From the NCBI RefSeq assembly GCF_002891295.1, contig NZ_LGUI01000002.1, positions 248,001-312,000 of the forward strand: DNA of 64,000 nt. The letters run 5' to 3'. The notes beneath the pieces were generated by a model. That model saw only the letters and a program-made list of their open reading frames with translations, was not told the origin of the DNA and searched no databases. The stretch is from Streptomyces eurocidicus. Lineage in GTDB: Bacteria; Actinomycetota; Actinomycetes; Streptomycetales; Streptomycetaceae. Every line of letters starts with the position of its first letter. The first letter of the stretch is position 1. This document shows positions 9,332-18,949 of the stretch, piece by piece. The translations under genes were made by a program, and so were the position numbers.

Positions 9332-9693
9332 ACGGCCGAGAGGCCGGTGCGACGAACGGTGCGACGGGCGGGCCCGCAGGCCGACGCGGGTCCGCCCGGC
9401 TCGTCCCGGCGCCGTCGTCCCCGAGCCGGTGCCCTGGTGCCGGTGTCCCGGCCCTGCGCTACGGGCGGGAAGGACTTTATTCCGGCCTCATCCCGCCCCA
9501 CCTGCGGAGATAGCGCTCCGCAGCACGCCGGTGACCATCGGGGTATAGACCTCTGGCGAAAAGCGCGCGAATGTGGGGGGAACCACGCGAAGACAAGACG
9601 GCCCGAGAACGAACCCCCGCAGGACCGTACCGGCGTCGGAGAGACTTCCCGCCCCCAGCGCCCTTCGTGCTACTTCGATCGCACGTGAGCCCC
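9332..9693. other. intergenic, no gene recognised
   Basis: About 360 bases between the DUF4360 gene and the RsbW-like ATPase. Nothing reads as a protein family. If the ATPase starts at the upstream in-frame ATG (9571), the last 120 bases would be coding. The sequence around 9540-9580 holds a G-run (TGGGGGGAA) that could serve as a ribosome site. Confidence 0.4.
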
Positions 9694-10269
9694 ATGCCTG
9701 CTATCAGCCGCGACACCGTGAGTGCCGCACACGCGGTCGGCGCCCCCGCCGGCGCCCCCGAGCCCGTCGCCGACCGGCTCGTCCCGCCCCGGCGACCCCT
9801 CGGCCCCTGGGGCCCGGGCATCCCGCTGTGCATGCACAGCCGGCCCGCCCGCAGGAGGCTGCACGCCCTGCACCTCCCGTCCGTGCCCGGCCACCCCTCC
9901 GGCTCCACCTCGCTGCCCGCGACCACCGGCTCCGTCTCCGCCGCCCGCAGGTTCGCCACCCGGCTGCTGGCCGAATGGGGACTGGACGAGCTGGCGGACG
10001 ACACCGCGCTGCTCCTCTCGGAGATCGTCACCAACGCCGTCGTGCACGTCCCCGGCACGGCGGGCATCGAGCTCCTCCTCACCCGGGGCCAGGGCCACCT
10101 CGTCGCCCAGGTCACCGACGCCGGAGGCCGGCTGCCGCACTGCGGCGAGGCCGACCCGGACAGCGAGAACGGGCGCGGGATGTGGCTCGTCGAGCAGATC
10201 GCCGCCCGCTGGGGCCACCACGCCTCCGGCAACGGCAAGACCGTCTGGTTCACCCTTCCCCTTCCGTAG
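9694..10269 (+). CDS. RsbW-like anti-sigma/ATP-binding protein (HATPase_c_2)
   Basis: A protein of about 191 residues with a GHKL histidine-kinase-like ATPase fold of the anti-sigma-factor type. The N-box is in LLLSEIVTNAVVH, the G1 region in AQVTDAGGRLP and the G2 region in NGRGMWLVEQIA. The family binds and inhibits sigma factors or phosphorylates anti-anti-sigma partners. The start is uncertain: ATG at 9694, GTG at 9685 and ATG at 9571 are all in frame, and conservation only begins around AARRFATRLLAEWG. A PP2C phosphatase follows about 200 nt downstream on the same strand. That is the usual partner in Streptomyces stress or development switching. Confidence 0.8.
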   Translation: MPAISRDTVSAAHAVGAPAGAPEPVADRLVPPRRPLGPWGPGIPLCMHSRPARRRLHALHLPSVPGHPSGSTSLPATTGSVSAARRFATRLLAEWGLDELADDTALLLSEIVTNAVVHVPGTAGIELLLTRGQGHLVAQVTDAGGRLPHCGEADPDSENGRGMWLVEQIAARWGHHASGNGKTVWFTLPLP

Positions 10270-10476
10270 GTCCTTCCGCCGTCCCCCTCCGCGAACCGGC
10301 CCGTCCGCAGGCTCCTCCTCCGGTTGCGGGCACGTCCGCTGTGTGCAGCGGGCTGCGCGGTGGGCCGGTTCGGAGAGACCATGGAAGTCGCGCGCGGCGC
10401 ACACAGGCGCAGCCGCCGGTCCGGGTCTGACGGCGCGGGGCTGCCGCACCACCTCCGCGGGCGGAAGGAGGACCCG

Positions 10477-12549
10477 ATGGGGACGACCGACGCCGACGGC
10501 TTCCGGTCGGAACCCGCCCGGGCCGCGGGCGCCCCCTACGAGCCCGGCGGGCTGCTCGACCTCCTGAACGTGGCCGCCGTGGTCCTCGACGAGCGTGGCC
10601 GGATCGTGCTGTGGAGCCCGCAGGCCGAGACCCTCTTCGGCTGGAGCGCCGCCGAGGCCCTCGGCCGCTACGGGGCCCGGCTGCTCGTCGTCGACGAGGA
10701 CCTCGAAGCGATCCTGGAGCTGTTCGCCAAGGTGATGGAGGGCGGCGAGTCCTGGGCCGGCGGCTTCCCCGCCCGGCACAAGGACGGCGCCACCCGCCTC
10801 GTCGAGTTCCGCAACATGCGGCTGGAGGACGAGAGCGGCCGCTTCTACGCCCTCGGCATGGCCACCGACCAGCGGGTCCTGCGGCGCGTCGAACGCGACC
10901 TGGCGCTCTCCCTGCAACTGGTCGACCGGTCCCCGATCGGCCTCGCCGTCCTGGACACCGGCCTGCGGTACGTGATGGTCAACCCCGCCCTGGAGCGCAT
11001 GCACGGGCTGCCCGCCGAGGCCCACCTCGGCCGCCGGGTCGGCGAGGCCCTGCCGCTCGCGGACGCCGCCGGGATCGAGGCGGCGATGCGCGGGGTACTG
11101 GCCACGGGCACCCCGCTGCTGGACCGCTTCGCCGTGGGCCGCGAGGGCGGCGGCGCGGCCGAGGACCAGGCCCAGCTGATCTCGTACTACCGCCTGGACG
11201 ACCCCGCCGGCCGCGTGCTGGGCCTCGCCACCTCCGTGGTCGACGTCTCCGACCGCTACCGCGTCAACGCCGAGGCCCGCCGCCGGACGGCGCTGATCGC
11301 CGAGGCTTCCGTCCTCATCGGCACCACCCTCGACCTCGACCAGACCGCCCGGGAACTCGCCGACACCGTGGTGCCCGGGCTCGCCGACGTCGCCGCCGTC
11401 GACGTCCTCGACACCGTCCTGGGCGGCGACCACGCCGCGCCGGAGAGGCGGTCCGCGGTCTTCCGGGCACTGGCCGTCGCCTCGGCCGACGCCCCCGAGG
11501 CCGTACGCGCCGCCGACCCGCCGGGGCAGATCGCGCGGTACGCCGCGGACCGGCTCGTCACCCGCTGTGTGAGCACCGGCCGGCCGGTGCACCTCCCGCA
11601 CGTCCGGCCGCGGGACCTGCCGCGCATCGCCCGCGACGACGACGCCGCCGAGCTGCTGGCCCGCGCCGGCCTGCACTCCTACCTCGCCGTGCCGCTGATC
11701 GCCCGGGGCGAGGTGCTCGGCGCCCTGGACCTCAAGCGGCTCGCCAACCCCAGACCCTTCAGCGAGGACGACGTCGCCCTCGCCTCGGAGCTGGCCGCCC
11801 GCGCCGCCGTCTGCATCGACAACGCGCGCTGGTACCAGCGCGAGCGCTCCACCGTCCTCACCCTCCAGCGCAGCCTGCTCCCGCAGCGGCCGCCGCACCT
11901 GGTGGGCCTGGAGATCGCCTACCGCTACCAGCCCGCCGGTACCGCCGGCCAGGTCGGCGGCGACTGGTTCGACGTCATCCCCCAGACCGCCGACCGGAGC
12001 GCCCTGGTCGTCGGCGACGTCATGGGCAGCGGCATCAACGCCGCTGCGGCCATGGGCCAGCTGCGCACCGCCGCCCGTACGCTCGCCCAGCTCGACCTGG
12101 ACCCGGCGCGGGTGCTGCACCACCTGGACCACACCGCCGGTGATCTGGACCAGATGATCGCCACCTGTCTCTACGCGGTGTACGACCCGCACCAGGGGCT
12201 CTGCCGCGCCGCCAACGCCGGCCACCTCCCGCCCGCCCTCGTCCGCCCCGGCGCCCGGCCCGTGCTGCTGGAGCTGCCGGCCGGCGCCCCGCTCGGGGTG
12301 GGCGGCGTCCCCTTCGAGAGCGCCGACCTGCGGCTGGCGCCGGGCGACGCGGTCGTGCTGTACACCGACGGGCTGGTCGAGACCCGCGACCAGGACATCG
12401 ACGTCCGTCTCGACGCCCTGCTCACGGTCCTCGACGACGCCCCGCACGATCTGGAGGCGACGTGCGACCTGCTGCTGACCACCCTGCGGGACGGCAACGA
12501 CCAGGACGACGTGGCCCTGCTCATCGCCCGTGTCACCGGGCGGCCCTGA
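10477..12549 (+). CDS. PAS/GAF-domain SpoIIE-type PP2C phosphatase
   Basis: A 690-residue sensor phosphatase. Two PAS domains (about residues 25-135 and 140-255), a GAF domain (about 265-445; LHSYLAVPLIARGEVLGALDL) and a C-terminal SpoIIE/RsbU phosphatase domain appear in order. The phosphatase has the metal-binding signatures GQVGGDWFDV, VVGDVMGSG, ANAGHLPP and LYTDGLVETRD, and a late NDQDDVALLIAR. It would dephosphorylate an anti-anti-sigma factor in response to a small-molecule or redox cue sensed by PAS/GAF. The ATG at 10477 is chosen because it follows an excellent GGAAGGAGGA site; the frame is open back to 10324. It lies downstream of an RsbW-like ATPase. Confidence 0.93.
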   Translation: MGTTDADGFRSEPARAAGAPYEPGGLLDLLNVAAVVLDERGRIVLWSPQAETLFGWSAAEALGRYGARLLVVDEDLEAILELFAKVMEGGESWAGGFPARHKDGATRLVEFRNMRLEDESGRFYALGMATDQRVLRRVERDLALSLQLVDRSPIGLAVLDTGLRYVMVNPALERMHGLPAEAHLGRRVGEALPLADAAGIEAAMRGVLATGTPLLDRFAVGREGGGAAEDQAQLISYYRLDDPAGRVLGLATSVVDVSDRYRVNAEARRRTALIAEASVLIGTTLDLDQTARELADTVVPGLADVAAVDVLDTVLGGDHAAPERRSAVFRALAVASADAPEAVRAADPPGQIARYAADRLVTRCVSTGRPVHLPHVRPRDLPRIARDDDAAELLARAGLHSYLAVPLIARGEVLGALDLKRLANPRPFSEDDVALASELAARAAVCIDNARWYQRERSTVLTLQRSLLPQRPPHLVGLEIAYRYQPAGTAGQVGGDWFDVIPQTADRSALVVGDVMGSGINAAAAMGQLRTAARTLAQLDLDPARVLHHLDHTAGDLDQMIATCLYAVYDPHQGLCRAANAGHLPPALVRPGARPVLLELPAGAPLGVGGVPFESADLRLAPGDAVVLYTDGLVETRDQDIDVRLDALLTVLDDAPHDLEATCDLLLTTLRDGNDQDDVALLIARVTGRP

Positions 12550-12576
12550 CCGGGCGTCAGGCCGGGGCGCGGGGGC

Positions 12577-13083
12577 TCAGCCGTGCAGCTGGATGCGGTA
12601 CGACGCCCGGTCGCCGTCGAGCGTGATGCGGGCCTCGCCCACCGCGCCCGCGTAGCTCCCGGTACCGCCGGTGACGGCCGCGGTCACGGGGTAGGGACCC
12701 CGCCCGAAGCGATCGCTCATGGACGTCAGGACGAGGGTGCCGCCGTCGGTCCGCAGCACCCGCTGGCACTGGGTGACCACGCCCTCGTAGCGGGCCAGCA
12801 CGACGTCGCAGCGGTCGCTCGCGTCGCCGACCCGCTTGCCCGCGGACTCCCGGCCGTCCTTGCCGACCGTGGTGGCGTGCAGATCGAAGTAGGTCACCCA
12901 GCTGTCGCCGGTCTTGAGGTGCTCGGGCTGGGTGTCGGCCTTGCGCACCGTGGTCAGCCGGAGCTCCTTATCCCCGTCCGCCGAGGCGGGTTGCAGGGAC
13001 AGCACGCTGAACGTCACGGCACCGGCGGCGGCCACCGCGGCGGCGGCGATACCCATCGTGCGGCGGGGACGGTCACGGAACAT
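12577..13083 (-). CDS. secreted allene-oxide-cyclase-barrel-like protein
   Basis: A 168-residue secreted protein with a signal peptide (hydrophobic core about residues 10-30, cleavage near ASADGD). The mature part contains HATTVGKDG, two Cys (RCDVVLAR, TQCQRVL) and the motif VTGGTGSYAGAVGEARI. That motif is typical of the allene oxide cyclase/dirigent-like eight-stranded barrel found in many actinobacterial exported proteins. Catalysis of a plant-type cyclase reaction is not implied; the bacterial members have no settled role. It ends convergently with the phosphatase gene, leaving only 27 bp between stops. Confidence 0.75.
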   Translation of the reverse strand: MFRDRPRRTMGIAAAAVAAAGAVTFSVLSLQPASADGDKELRLTTVRKADTQPEHLKTGDSWVTYFDLHATTVGKDGRESAGKRVGDASDRCDVVLARYEGVVTQCQRVLRTDGGTLVLTSMSDRFGRGPYPVTAAVTGGTGSYAGAVGEARITLDGDRASYRIQLHG

Positions 13084-13267
13084 GGGTCCTCCAGGTCGAA
13101 TCGGGCGCGGCCCACCGCGCGGGCATCCCCCTCACCCGTCCCGCCCGGCACCGCGTTCACCTCGCCGCCGACCGTATCGCGGAGCGGCCGCCCGCCGACA
13201 CGGTCGCACCCGCCAGAAAGCGCCATTCCGTCCCGTAGGAGGAAACGCGTGGCCGGATATCGGACGA

Positions 13268-14260
13268 CTAGGCGAAAGAGCCCGGGCCGTCCGGGAGTTC
13301 CTCCTCCGTCGGGTACGAGGGCTGCGCGCCCGGCCGGGTCACCGAGGCGGCGCCGACCCGCACCGCGTAGCGGGCCGCCCCCGCCAGCGACGCCCCGCGC
13401 GCCAGCCTGGCGGCCAGCGCGCCGGTGAAGGCGTCCCCGGCGCCCGTCGTGTCCACGGCCTCGACCCGGACGCCCGGCACCCTCACCGCCTCGTCCGTAG
13501 CCGGTCCGGCGCCCGGGCCCGCGCCGGAGGCCGTGGTCCGGCCGGCCGCCGGCCCGGCGTCCAGGACCAGGGCCCCGTCGCCGCCCAGGGTGACCACGAC
13601 CGACCGGGCGCCCCGCTCCCGCAGCGCGCGGGCCCAGTCCTCGGGACCGCCGCCGGCGAGCCCCGACAGCTGCCGGGCCTCGTGCTCGTTGACGACCAAC
13701 GGGTCGGCCGCCGCGAGGAGTCCGGGCGCCAGCTCCGAGGGCGCCGGCGAGGGGTTCAGCACCACCCGGGCGCCGGTCTCCCGCGCGACCGCGACCGCCG
13801 CCCGCACCGTCTCCGGCGGGATCTCCAGCTGGAGCGAGACGACGGCCGAGGCGGCGACGGCCTCGCGCGCCTCCGCCACGTCGGCGGGGGAGAGGCGGGC
13901 GTTGGCCCCCGGGGACACCACGATGGTGTTGTCCCCGTCCGGCCCGACGACGATCATCGCCGTGCCCGTCCGGGCGCCCTTCTCCACCCGCACGTGCCGT
14001 ACGTCCGTACCGGCCGCGCGCTGCCCGTCCAGGAGCAGTTCGCCGAAGGCGTCGTCACCGACCTTCGCCAGCAGGGCCGTCCGCGCGCCGAGCCGGGCCG
14101 CCGCGGCGGCCTGATTGGCGCCCTTGCCACCGGCCGACTCCACCAGGTCCGTACCGAGCACGGTCTCGCCCGCGACCGGCCGGCGGTCCACCCGGACCGT
14201 CAGATCCGCGTTGGCCGAACCGACCACCAGGACGTCGTACACGTTCTCCCGCTCACTCAT
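13268..14260 (-). CDS. rbsK: ribokinase
   Basis: A 330-residue PfkB-family sugar kinase that phosphorylates ribose with ATP to ribose 5-phosphate. Both PfkB signatures are present: the N-terminal glycine-rich [16 protein letters not shown] and the C-terminal anion-hole/catalytic [15 protein letters not shown]. The ATG at 14260 is placed about 8 nt after a GGAGG; a GTG two codons upstream sits too close to it. It is the last gene of the ribose operon, about 30 nt after rbsB. An insertion rich in Gly/Pro/Ala near residues 225-245 is not usual for the family but leaves the motifs intact. Confidence 0.93.
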   Translation of the reverse strand: MSERENVYDVLVVGSANADLTVRVDRRPVAGETVLGTDLVESAGGKGANQAAAAARLGARTALLAKVGDDAFGELLLDGQRAAGTDVRHVRVEKGARTGTAMIVVGPDGDNTIVVSPGANARLSPADVAEAREAVAASAVVSLQLEIPPETVRAAVAVARETGARVVLNPSPAPSELAPGLLAAADPLVVNEHEARQLSGLAGGGPEDWARALRERGARSVVVTLGGDGALVLDAGPAAGRTTASGAGPGAGPATDEAVRVPGVRVEAVDTTGAGDAFTGALAARLARGASLAGAARYAVRVGAASVTRPGAQPSYPTEEELPDGPGSFA

Positions 14261-14291
14261 CGCCACGCCTCCACCTTGCCCTGCCGGGCCG

Positions 14292-15206
14292 TCAGTCCGC
14301 GAACCGCGCCGCGTTGTCCCGGGTCACCAGCACCACCGGCACCTTCACCTCGCGCGGTAGCGGCCGCCCCTCGGCGGCCCTGACCGCCCACTCCACGGCC
14401 TGCTTGCCGAGCAGCCTCGGCTGCTGCGCCACGGTCGCCGTCAGCGAGCCGTCCCGCACGGCCCTGACCCCGTCGGGCGTGCCGTCGAAGGCCACGACCT
14501 TCACCCGGCCGCCCGAGGCGGAGCCCAGCGCCTTCGACGCGCCGAGCGCCATCTCGTCGTTGGCGGCGAACACGCCGCCGATGCCGCGGTGGGCCTGGAG
14601 CATGTTCGCCATCACGTCCATGCCCTTGGCGCGGTCGAAGTCGGCGGGCTGCCGGGCGACGACCCGGATCCCCGGGTACGCCTTGATGCCCTCCTCGAAG
14701 CCCTTGCCGCGCTCGCGGGCCGCCGAGGTGCCCGGCTGACCCTCCAGGAACGCCACCTCGCCCTTGCCGCCGAGCGCCTCGGCGAGGGTCTTCGCGGCCA
14801 GCCGGCCGCCGGCGACGTTGTCGGAGGCGATGGTCGTGCCGACCTTGCCGCCGTTCACACCGCGGTCGATGGAGATCACCGGCACGTCCGCGCGGTTGGC
14901 GACGCCCACCGCCGGGACCGCCGCGTCGGAGTCGACGGGGTTGATGACCGCCGCCTTGACGTTCTGGCTGGTGAACGTCTCCAGCTGATTGATCTGCTGC
15001 GTCGGGTCGTTCTGCGCGTCCGTGATGTTGATCTTCAGGCCGCGGGCCGCCGCCTCGGCCTGCGCACCCTCCTTGATCCCGACGAAGAAGGGGTTGTTCA
15101 TCGTGGACAGGGCGAGCCCCAGATCCGTGTGCCCGCCCCGGTCGCAGCCGGACAGGGCCAGGGACGCGGTGAGCGCCGCCGCGACCGCCAGCACGCGCCC
15201 CCTCAT
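14292..15206 (-). CDS. rbsB: ribose ABC transporter substrate-binding lipoprotein
   Basis: A 304-residue periplasmic-binding-protein-like sugar receptor of the RbsB family. The N-terminus is a lipoprotein signal ([11 protein letters not shown] lipobox, lipidated Cys about residue 22), so it is anchored outside the membrane. Family blocks include [32 protein letters not shown] and [12 protein letters not shown]. The start ATG at 15206 overlaps the stop of rbsC by 4 bases, so translation is coupled. It binds ribose (or a related pentose) and delivers it to RbsC/RbsA. Confidence 0.93.
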   Translation of the reverse strand: MRGRVLAVAAALTASLALSGCDRGGHTDLGLALSTMNNPFFVGIKEGAQAEAAARGLKINITDAQNDPTQQINQLETFTSQNVKAAVINPVDSDAAVPAVGVANRADVPVISIDRGVNGGKVGTTIASDNVAGGRLAAKTLAEALGGKGEVAFLEGQPGTSAARERGKGFEEGIKAYPGIRVVARQPADFDRAKGMDVMANMLQAHRGIGGVFAANDEMALGASKALGSASGGRVKVVAFDGTPDGVRAVRDGSLTATVAQQPRLLGKQAVEWAVRAAEGRPLPREVKVPVVLVTRDNAARFAD

Positions 15207-16180
15207 CGGGCGCTCCGGCGGCGCAGCGTGTCCAGCAGCACGGCCAGCGCGATGACCAGACCCGTGGCCACCTGCTGCCAGAAGGCCGACACGCTCAGCA
15301 GATTGAGGCCGTTGCGGAGCACCGCCAGGATCAGCGCGCCTATGAGCGTGCCCGACGCCTTGCCCGAACCGCCCGAGAGGCTCGCCCCGCCGATGACGAC
15401 GGCGGCGATGGCGTCCAGCTCGTAACCGACGGCCGCCTGCGGCTGTGCCGAGGTCAGCCGGGCGGCGAGCACGATCCCGGCCACGGCCGCGAAGAGCCCG
15501 GACAGCGCGTAGATCACCAGCTTCCGGCGCTTGACGTCGATGCCCGACAGCCGGGCCGCCTCCTCGTTCCCGCCGATCGCGAACATCGCCCGGCCCGTGT
15601 ACGTACGCGCCAGGACCAGCGCCGCGACCAGCCCCATGGCGATCATCACCAGCACGGGCACCGGCAGCCAGCCGCCGAGGGTGTCGCCGAGCCGGCCGAC
15701 CGAGGACGGGAAGGCGATCGGCGAGCCCCCGGAGACGACCAGCGCCAGGCCCCGGGCGACCGACAGCATCGCCAGCGTCGCGATGAACGCGGGCAGCCTC
15801 CCGTACGCGACGAGCGCGCCGGACAGCAGACCGGCCACCGCGCCCACCGCGAGCCCGAGGAGCACCGCGACCCAGACGGGCAGCCCCTCCTTCGTGGCGG
15901 ACCAGGCCACCACCGTCGCCGACAGCGCGGCCACCGAGCCGACGGACAGGTCGATGCCCGCCGACACGATCACGAACGTCACACCGAAGGCCAGGATCGC
16001 CGTCACCGACGCCTGCACGCCCACGTTGAGCAGGTTCTGCCCGTTCAGGAAGTCCCGGGACAGCACCGCCATCACCACGACCAGGGCGATCAGACCGCCC
16101 AGCGGGCCGTTGCGCAGCACCGCCCTCGCGAACCACTGCCCGGGGGTGCTCCCGGGCGCCCGCAGCACCTCAGCCGACAT
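15203..16180 (-). CDS. rbsC: ribose ABC transporter permease
   Basis: A 325-residue integral membrane permease of the AraH/RbsC family with about eight to ten hydrophobic helices (for example GLIALVVVMAVLSRDF and LVIALAVLLDTL). The conserved cytoplasmic loop GNEEAARLSGIDV contacts the ATPase RbsA, and the signature LPAFIATLAMLSVARGLALV is present. The ATG at 16180 lies inside the 3' end of rbsA, overlapping its stop. The frame is open to 16219, but upstream sequence belongs to rbsA. Part of the rbsRACBK operon. Confidence 0.93.
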   Translation of the reverse strand: MSAEVLRAPGSTPGQWFARAVLRNGPLGGLIALVVVMAVLSRDFLNGQNLLNVGVQASVTAILAFGVTFVIVSAGIDLSVGSVAALSATVVAWSATKEGLPVWVAVLLGLAVGAVAGLLSGALVAYGRLPAFIATLAMLSVARGLALVVSGGSPIAFPSSVGRLGDTLGGWLPVPVLVMIAMGLVAALVLARTYTGRAMFAIGGNEEAARLSGIDVKRRKLVIYALSGLFAAVAGIVLAARLTSAQPQAAVGYELDAIAAVVIGGASLSGGSGKASGTLIGALILAVLRNGLNLLSVSAFWQQVATGLVIALAVLLDTLRRRSAR

Positions 16181-17759
16181 CGGAGCCCTCCATCGCGCTC
16201 TCGTTCCCGTTCTCCACACCGCCGGCCGACCGGACCGCCAGTTCCATCACGGCGTCCTGCGTGGCCGCCTCACCGGCCAGCTCGCCGACGAGCCGGCCCT
16301 GGGCCATCACCAGCACCCGATCGCTCATCCCGAGCACCTCCGGCAGGTCGCTGGAGATCATCAGCACCGCGCAGCCCGCGGCCGTCAGCTCGTTGACCAG
16401 CTGATAGATCTCGACCTTCGCGCCGACGTCGACGCCGCGCGTGGGCTCGTCGAGGATCAGCAGCCGGGCGCCGGCCAGCAGCCACTTACCGATGACGATC
16501 TTCTGCTGGTTGCCGCCGGACAGGGTGCGCGCCGACTGCTCCAGCCCGCTCATCCGCACCTTCAGCCGCTCGGCGACCTCCGCCGCCGCCCGCCGCTGCG
16601 CCCGCCGGTCGACGAGGCCGCCCCGGGTGTCCCGGTCGAGCCGGGCGAGGGTGAGGTTGTCGCGCAGCGACGCGTCCAGGAGCAGGCCCTGGCTCTTGCG
16701 GTCCTCGGGTACGAGCCCGAGACCGGCCCGCATCGCCGCCCGTACGTCACCGCGCGCCAGCTCCCGGCCGTCCACCTCGACGGTCCCGGTGTCGTAGCGG
16801 TCCACACCGAAGAGCGCCCGTGCCACCTCGGTGCGGCCCGCGCCCACCAGCCCGGCCAGCCCGACGACCTCGCCGGCCCGCACCTCGAAGCCGATGTCCG
16901 TGAACACCGGCCGCTCGCCGCGGCCGCCGCCCCGGCCGAGGCCGCGCACCCGCAGGCGCGGGGCGCCCGGCTCCTCGGGCGGGCGGCGCGGGTACTGCTC
17001 GGCGATGTCGCGGCCCACCATCAGGCGGATCAGGTCGTCCTCGGGCGTCGTCGCCGGGACCTCGGCCACCGAGCGCCCGTCGCGCAGCACCGTCACCCGG
17101 TCCCCGAGCGCGGCGATCTCCTCCAGGTGGTGGGTGATGAAGACGACGCCGACCCCGCTCGCGCGCAGCTCCCGGACGATCCCGAAGAGCGTGGCCACCT
17201 CCTCGGAGGTGAGCACCGCGGTCGGCTCATCCATGATCAGGACGCGGGCGTCCAGGCTCAGCGCCTTGGCGATCTCCACCATCTGGAGCTGGGCGATGCC
17301 GAGGCCGGCGACCGGCGCGGCGGGGGAGACGCCGAGCCGGACCCGGGCCAGCAGCTCCGCCGCCCGGGCCCGCATGGCCCGCCGGTCGACGAGGCCGAGC
17401 GCGGTGCGCGGCTGCCGGCCCAGGAAGAGGTTCTCCGCGACCGTGAGGCCGGGGACGAGGTTGAACTCCTGGTGGATGGTGGCGATGCCCAGGCGTTCGG
17501 CGTCCTGCGCGGAGCGGACGGTCACCTCGGCGCCGTCCACCACGATGCGGCCCTCGTCGGGGCGGTGGGCACCGGCGAGCATCTTGATCAGCGTGCTCTT
17601 GCCCGCGCCGTTCTCCCCGAGCAGGACGTGCACCTCGCCCGCGCGCAGGGTCAGATCCACGCCGTCCAGGGCGCGTACGCCCGGGAACGACTTGGTGACC
17701 CCCTCGACGCGCAGCAGTTCGCGGCCGCCGGCCGGAACGTCGTCGTTGACGCCGGTCAT
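16170..17759 (-). CDS. rbsA: ribose ABC transporter ATP-binding protein
   Basis: A 529-residue duplicated ATPase typical of sugar importers. The N-terminal domain has Walker A GENGAGKS, Q-loop IHQEFNLVPGLTV and Walker B VLIMDEPTAVLT. The C-terminal domain is degenerate at Walker A (GLVGAGRTE) but retains signature LSGGNQQK and Walker B LLILDEPTRGVD. This asymmetry is normal for RbsA. The ATG at 17759 follows a GAGGGGCAG ribosome site about 20 nt after rbsR. It energises uptake through RbsC. Confidence 0.95.
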   Translation of the reverse strand: MTGVNDDVPAGGRELLRVEGVTKSFPGVRALDGVDLTLRAGEVHVLLGENGAGKSTLIKMLAGAHRPDEGRIVVDGAEVTVRSAQDAERLGIATIHQEFNLVPGLTVAENLFLGRQPRTALGLVDRRAMRARAAELLARVRLGVSPAAPVAGLGIAQLQMVEIAKALSLDARVLIMDEPTAVLTSEEVATLFGIVRELRASGVGVVFITHHLEEIAALGDRVTVLRDGRSVAEVPATTPEDDLIRLMVGRDIAEQYPRRPPEEPGAPRLRVRGLGRGGGRGERPVFTDIGFEVRAGEVVGLAGLVGAGRTEVARALFGVDRYDTGTVEVDGRELARGDVRAAMRAGLGLVPEDRKSQGLLLDASLRDNLTLARLDRDTRGGLVDRRAQRRAAAEVAERLKVRMSGLEQSARTLSGGNQQKIVIGKWLLAGARLLILDEPTRGVDVGAKVEIYQLVNELTAAGCAVLMISSDLPEVLGMSDRVLVMAQGRLVGELAGEAATQDAVMELAVRSAGGVENGNESAMEGSDVG

Positions 17760-17779
17760 GCGCTGCCCCTCTCGATTCT

Positions 17780-18781
17780 TCAGTGGGTGGGTGGTTCGCC
17801 GCAGGAGCGGCGGACGACGAGACGCGCCGGCAGCAGCACCGAGCCGGCCGGGCGGCCCTCGATCCGCTCCAGCAGGGTGTGCACGGCGGCCCGGCCGAGC
17901 TCGCGCGTCGGCTGGGCGATGGCGGTGAGCGGCGGGTCGGTGTGGGCGAACCACGGCACGTCGTCGAAGACCACCAGCGCGAGGTCGTCCGGGACGCGCA
18001 GGCCCCGGGCCCGCACCTCGTCCAGGGCGCCCAGCGCCATCAGGTTGTCGGTGGCGAGCACGGCGTCCGGCGGCTCGGCCAGGTCCAGCAGGTCCCGCGT
18101 CACCTGCCGGCCGCCCGAGGGCGAGAGGTCCGGGGAGGAGCCGATCCGCTCCGGGGGCAGCGCGATGCCGTGCGCCAGGAGCGCGGCGCGGAACAGCTCC
18201 AGCCGCTCGTCCCCGATGGGCGTGCCGGCGGGCGCGACGATCACGGCGGGGCGGCGCCGCCCCAGCGCCGCCAGATGGGCGGCGAGTCCGGTCAGCGCCG
18301 CGCGCCCCTCCGCCCGTACGCACGGGGCGGCGACGCCCGGCACCGAACGGTCGAGGAGGACCAGCGGGGTGCCCGCGGCCACGACCTCGCGGAGCATCGC
18401 GGAACCGGTGCCGGCGGAGCTGACCATCAGCCCGTCGATCCGCCGGTCGAGCAGGGTGCGGATGTAGTCGTCCTGCTGCTCCGGGCTCTCGCCCGCGTTG
18501 CCGATGATCAGGCTGTAGCCCAGCCGGCGCGCCTCCTGCTCGACGGCGTCGGCCAGCTCGGTGAAGAAGGGGTTCCGCAGATCGCTGATGACCAGCCCCA
18601 GCGTGCGCGTACGGGCCGTGCGCAGCGCCCGGGCGACGACGTTGGGGCGGTAGCCGAGCTCTTCCACGGCGGCGAGCACGCGCTCGCGGGTCTCGGCCAC
18701 GGGGGAGCGGCCGTTGAGCACGCGGGAGACGGTGGCGACGGATACGCCGGCCCGCTCGGCCACGTCCTTGATGTTCGCCAC
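17780..18781 (-). CDS. rbsR: LacI-family ribose operon repressor
   Basis: A 333-residue LacI/GalR regulator. The N-terminal helix-turn-helix (NIKDVAERAGVSVATVSRVLNG) is followed by the hinge NVVARALRTART and a sugar-binding core (LGLVISDLRNPFFTELADAVE, DGLMVSSAGT, PDAVLATDNLMALGAL). It is the first gene of the operon, so it represses its own transcription. Two palindromic operator-like sites lie 42-76 bases upstream of its start. The inducer is presumably ribose, by analogy with RbsR. Confidence 0.9.
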   Translation of the reverse strand: MANIKDVAERAGVSVATVSRVLNGRSPVAETRERVLAAVEELGYRPNVVARALRTARTRTLGLVISDLRNPFFTELADAVEQEARRLGYSLIIGNAGESPEQQDDYIRTLLDRRIDGLMVSSAGTGSAMLREVVAAGTPLVLLDRSVPGVAAPCVRAEGRAALTGLAAHLAALGRRRPAVIVAPAGTPIGDERLELFRAALLAHGIALPPERIGSSPDLSPSGGRQVTRDLLDLAEPPDAVLATDNLMALGALDEVRARGLRVPDDLALVVFDDVPWFAHTDPPLTAIAQPTRELGRAAVHTLLERIEGRPAGSVLLPARLVVRRSCGEPPTH

Positions 18782-18822
18782 GAGCGCCTCCGGACCGGGC
18801 CGGGGGAGACCCGGCTGCGGAT

Positions 18823-18857
18823 GTAATCGATTTCTTGGGGGCTAGGTAATCGATTAC
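18823..18857. promoter_or_regulatory. two LacI-type operators upstream of rbsR
   Basis: A perfect 12-bp palindrome GTAATCGATTAC lies at 18846-18857, and a near copy GTAATCGATTTC at 18823-18834. The centres are 23 bp apart, about two helical turns. The central CG and flanking half-sites are typical of LacI/GalR operators. The position directly upstream of rbsR supports autorepression of the whole ribose operon. Confidence 0.8.
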
Positions 18858-18949
18858 ATCAGGAGGGCGTCAAGAGGCCGCCGATGTGGCGCGCGCCACA
18901 GATGACCCGGGTGTGCGGCGGGGTCGGGCGCCCGGGTGTGCGTGCGGGG

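Noticed and set aside
9670..12447. 925-residue minus-strand frame opposite the phosphatase
   Set aside because: Shadow of the PAS/GAF/PP2C gene; composition is typical of antisense GC-rich DNA.
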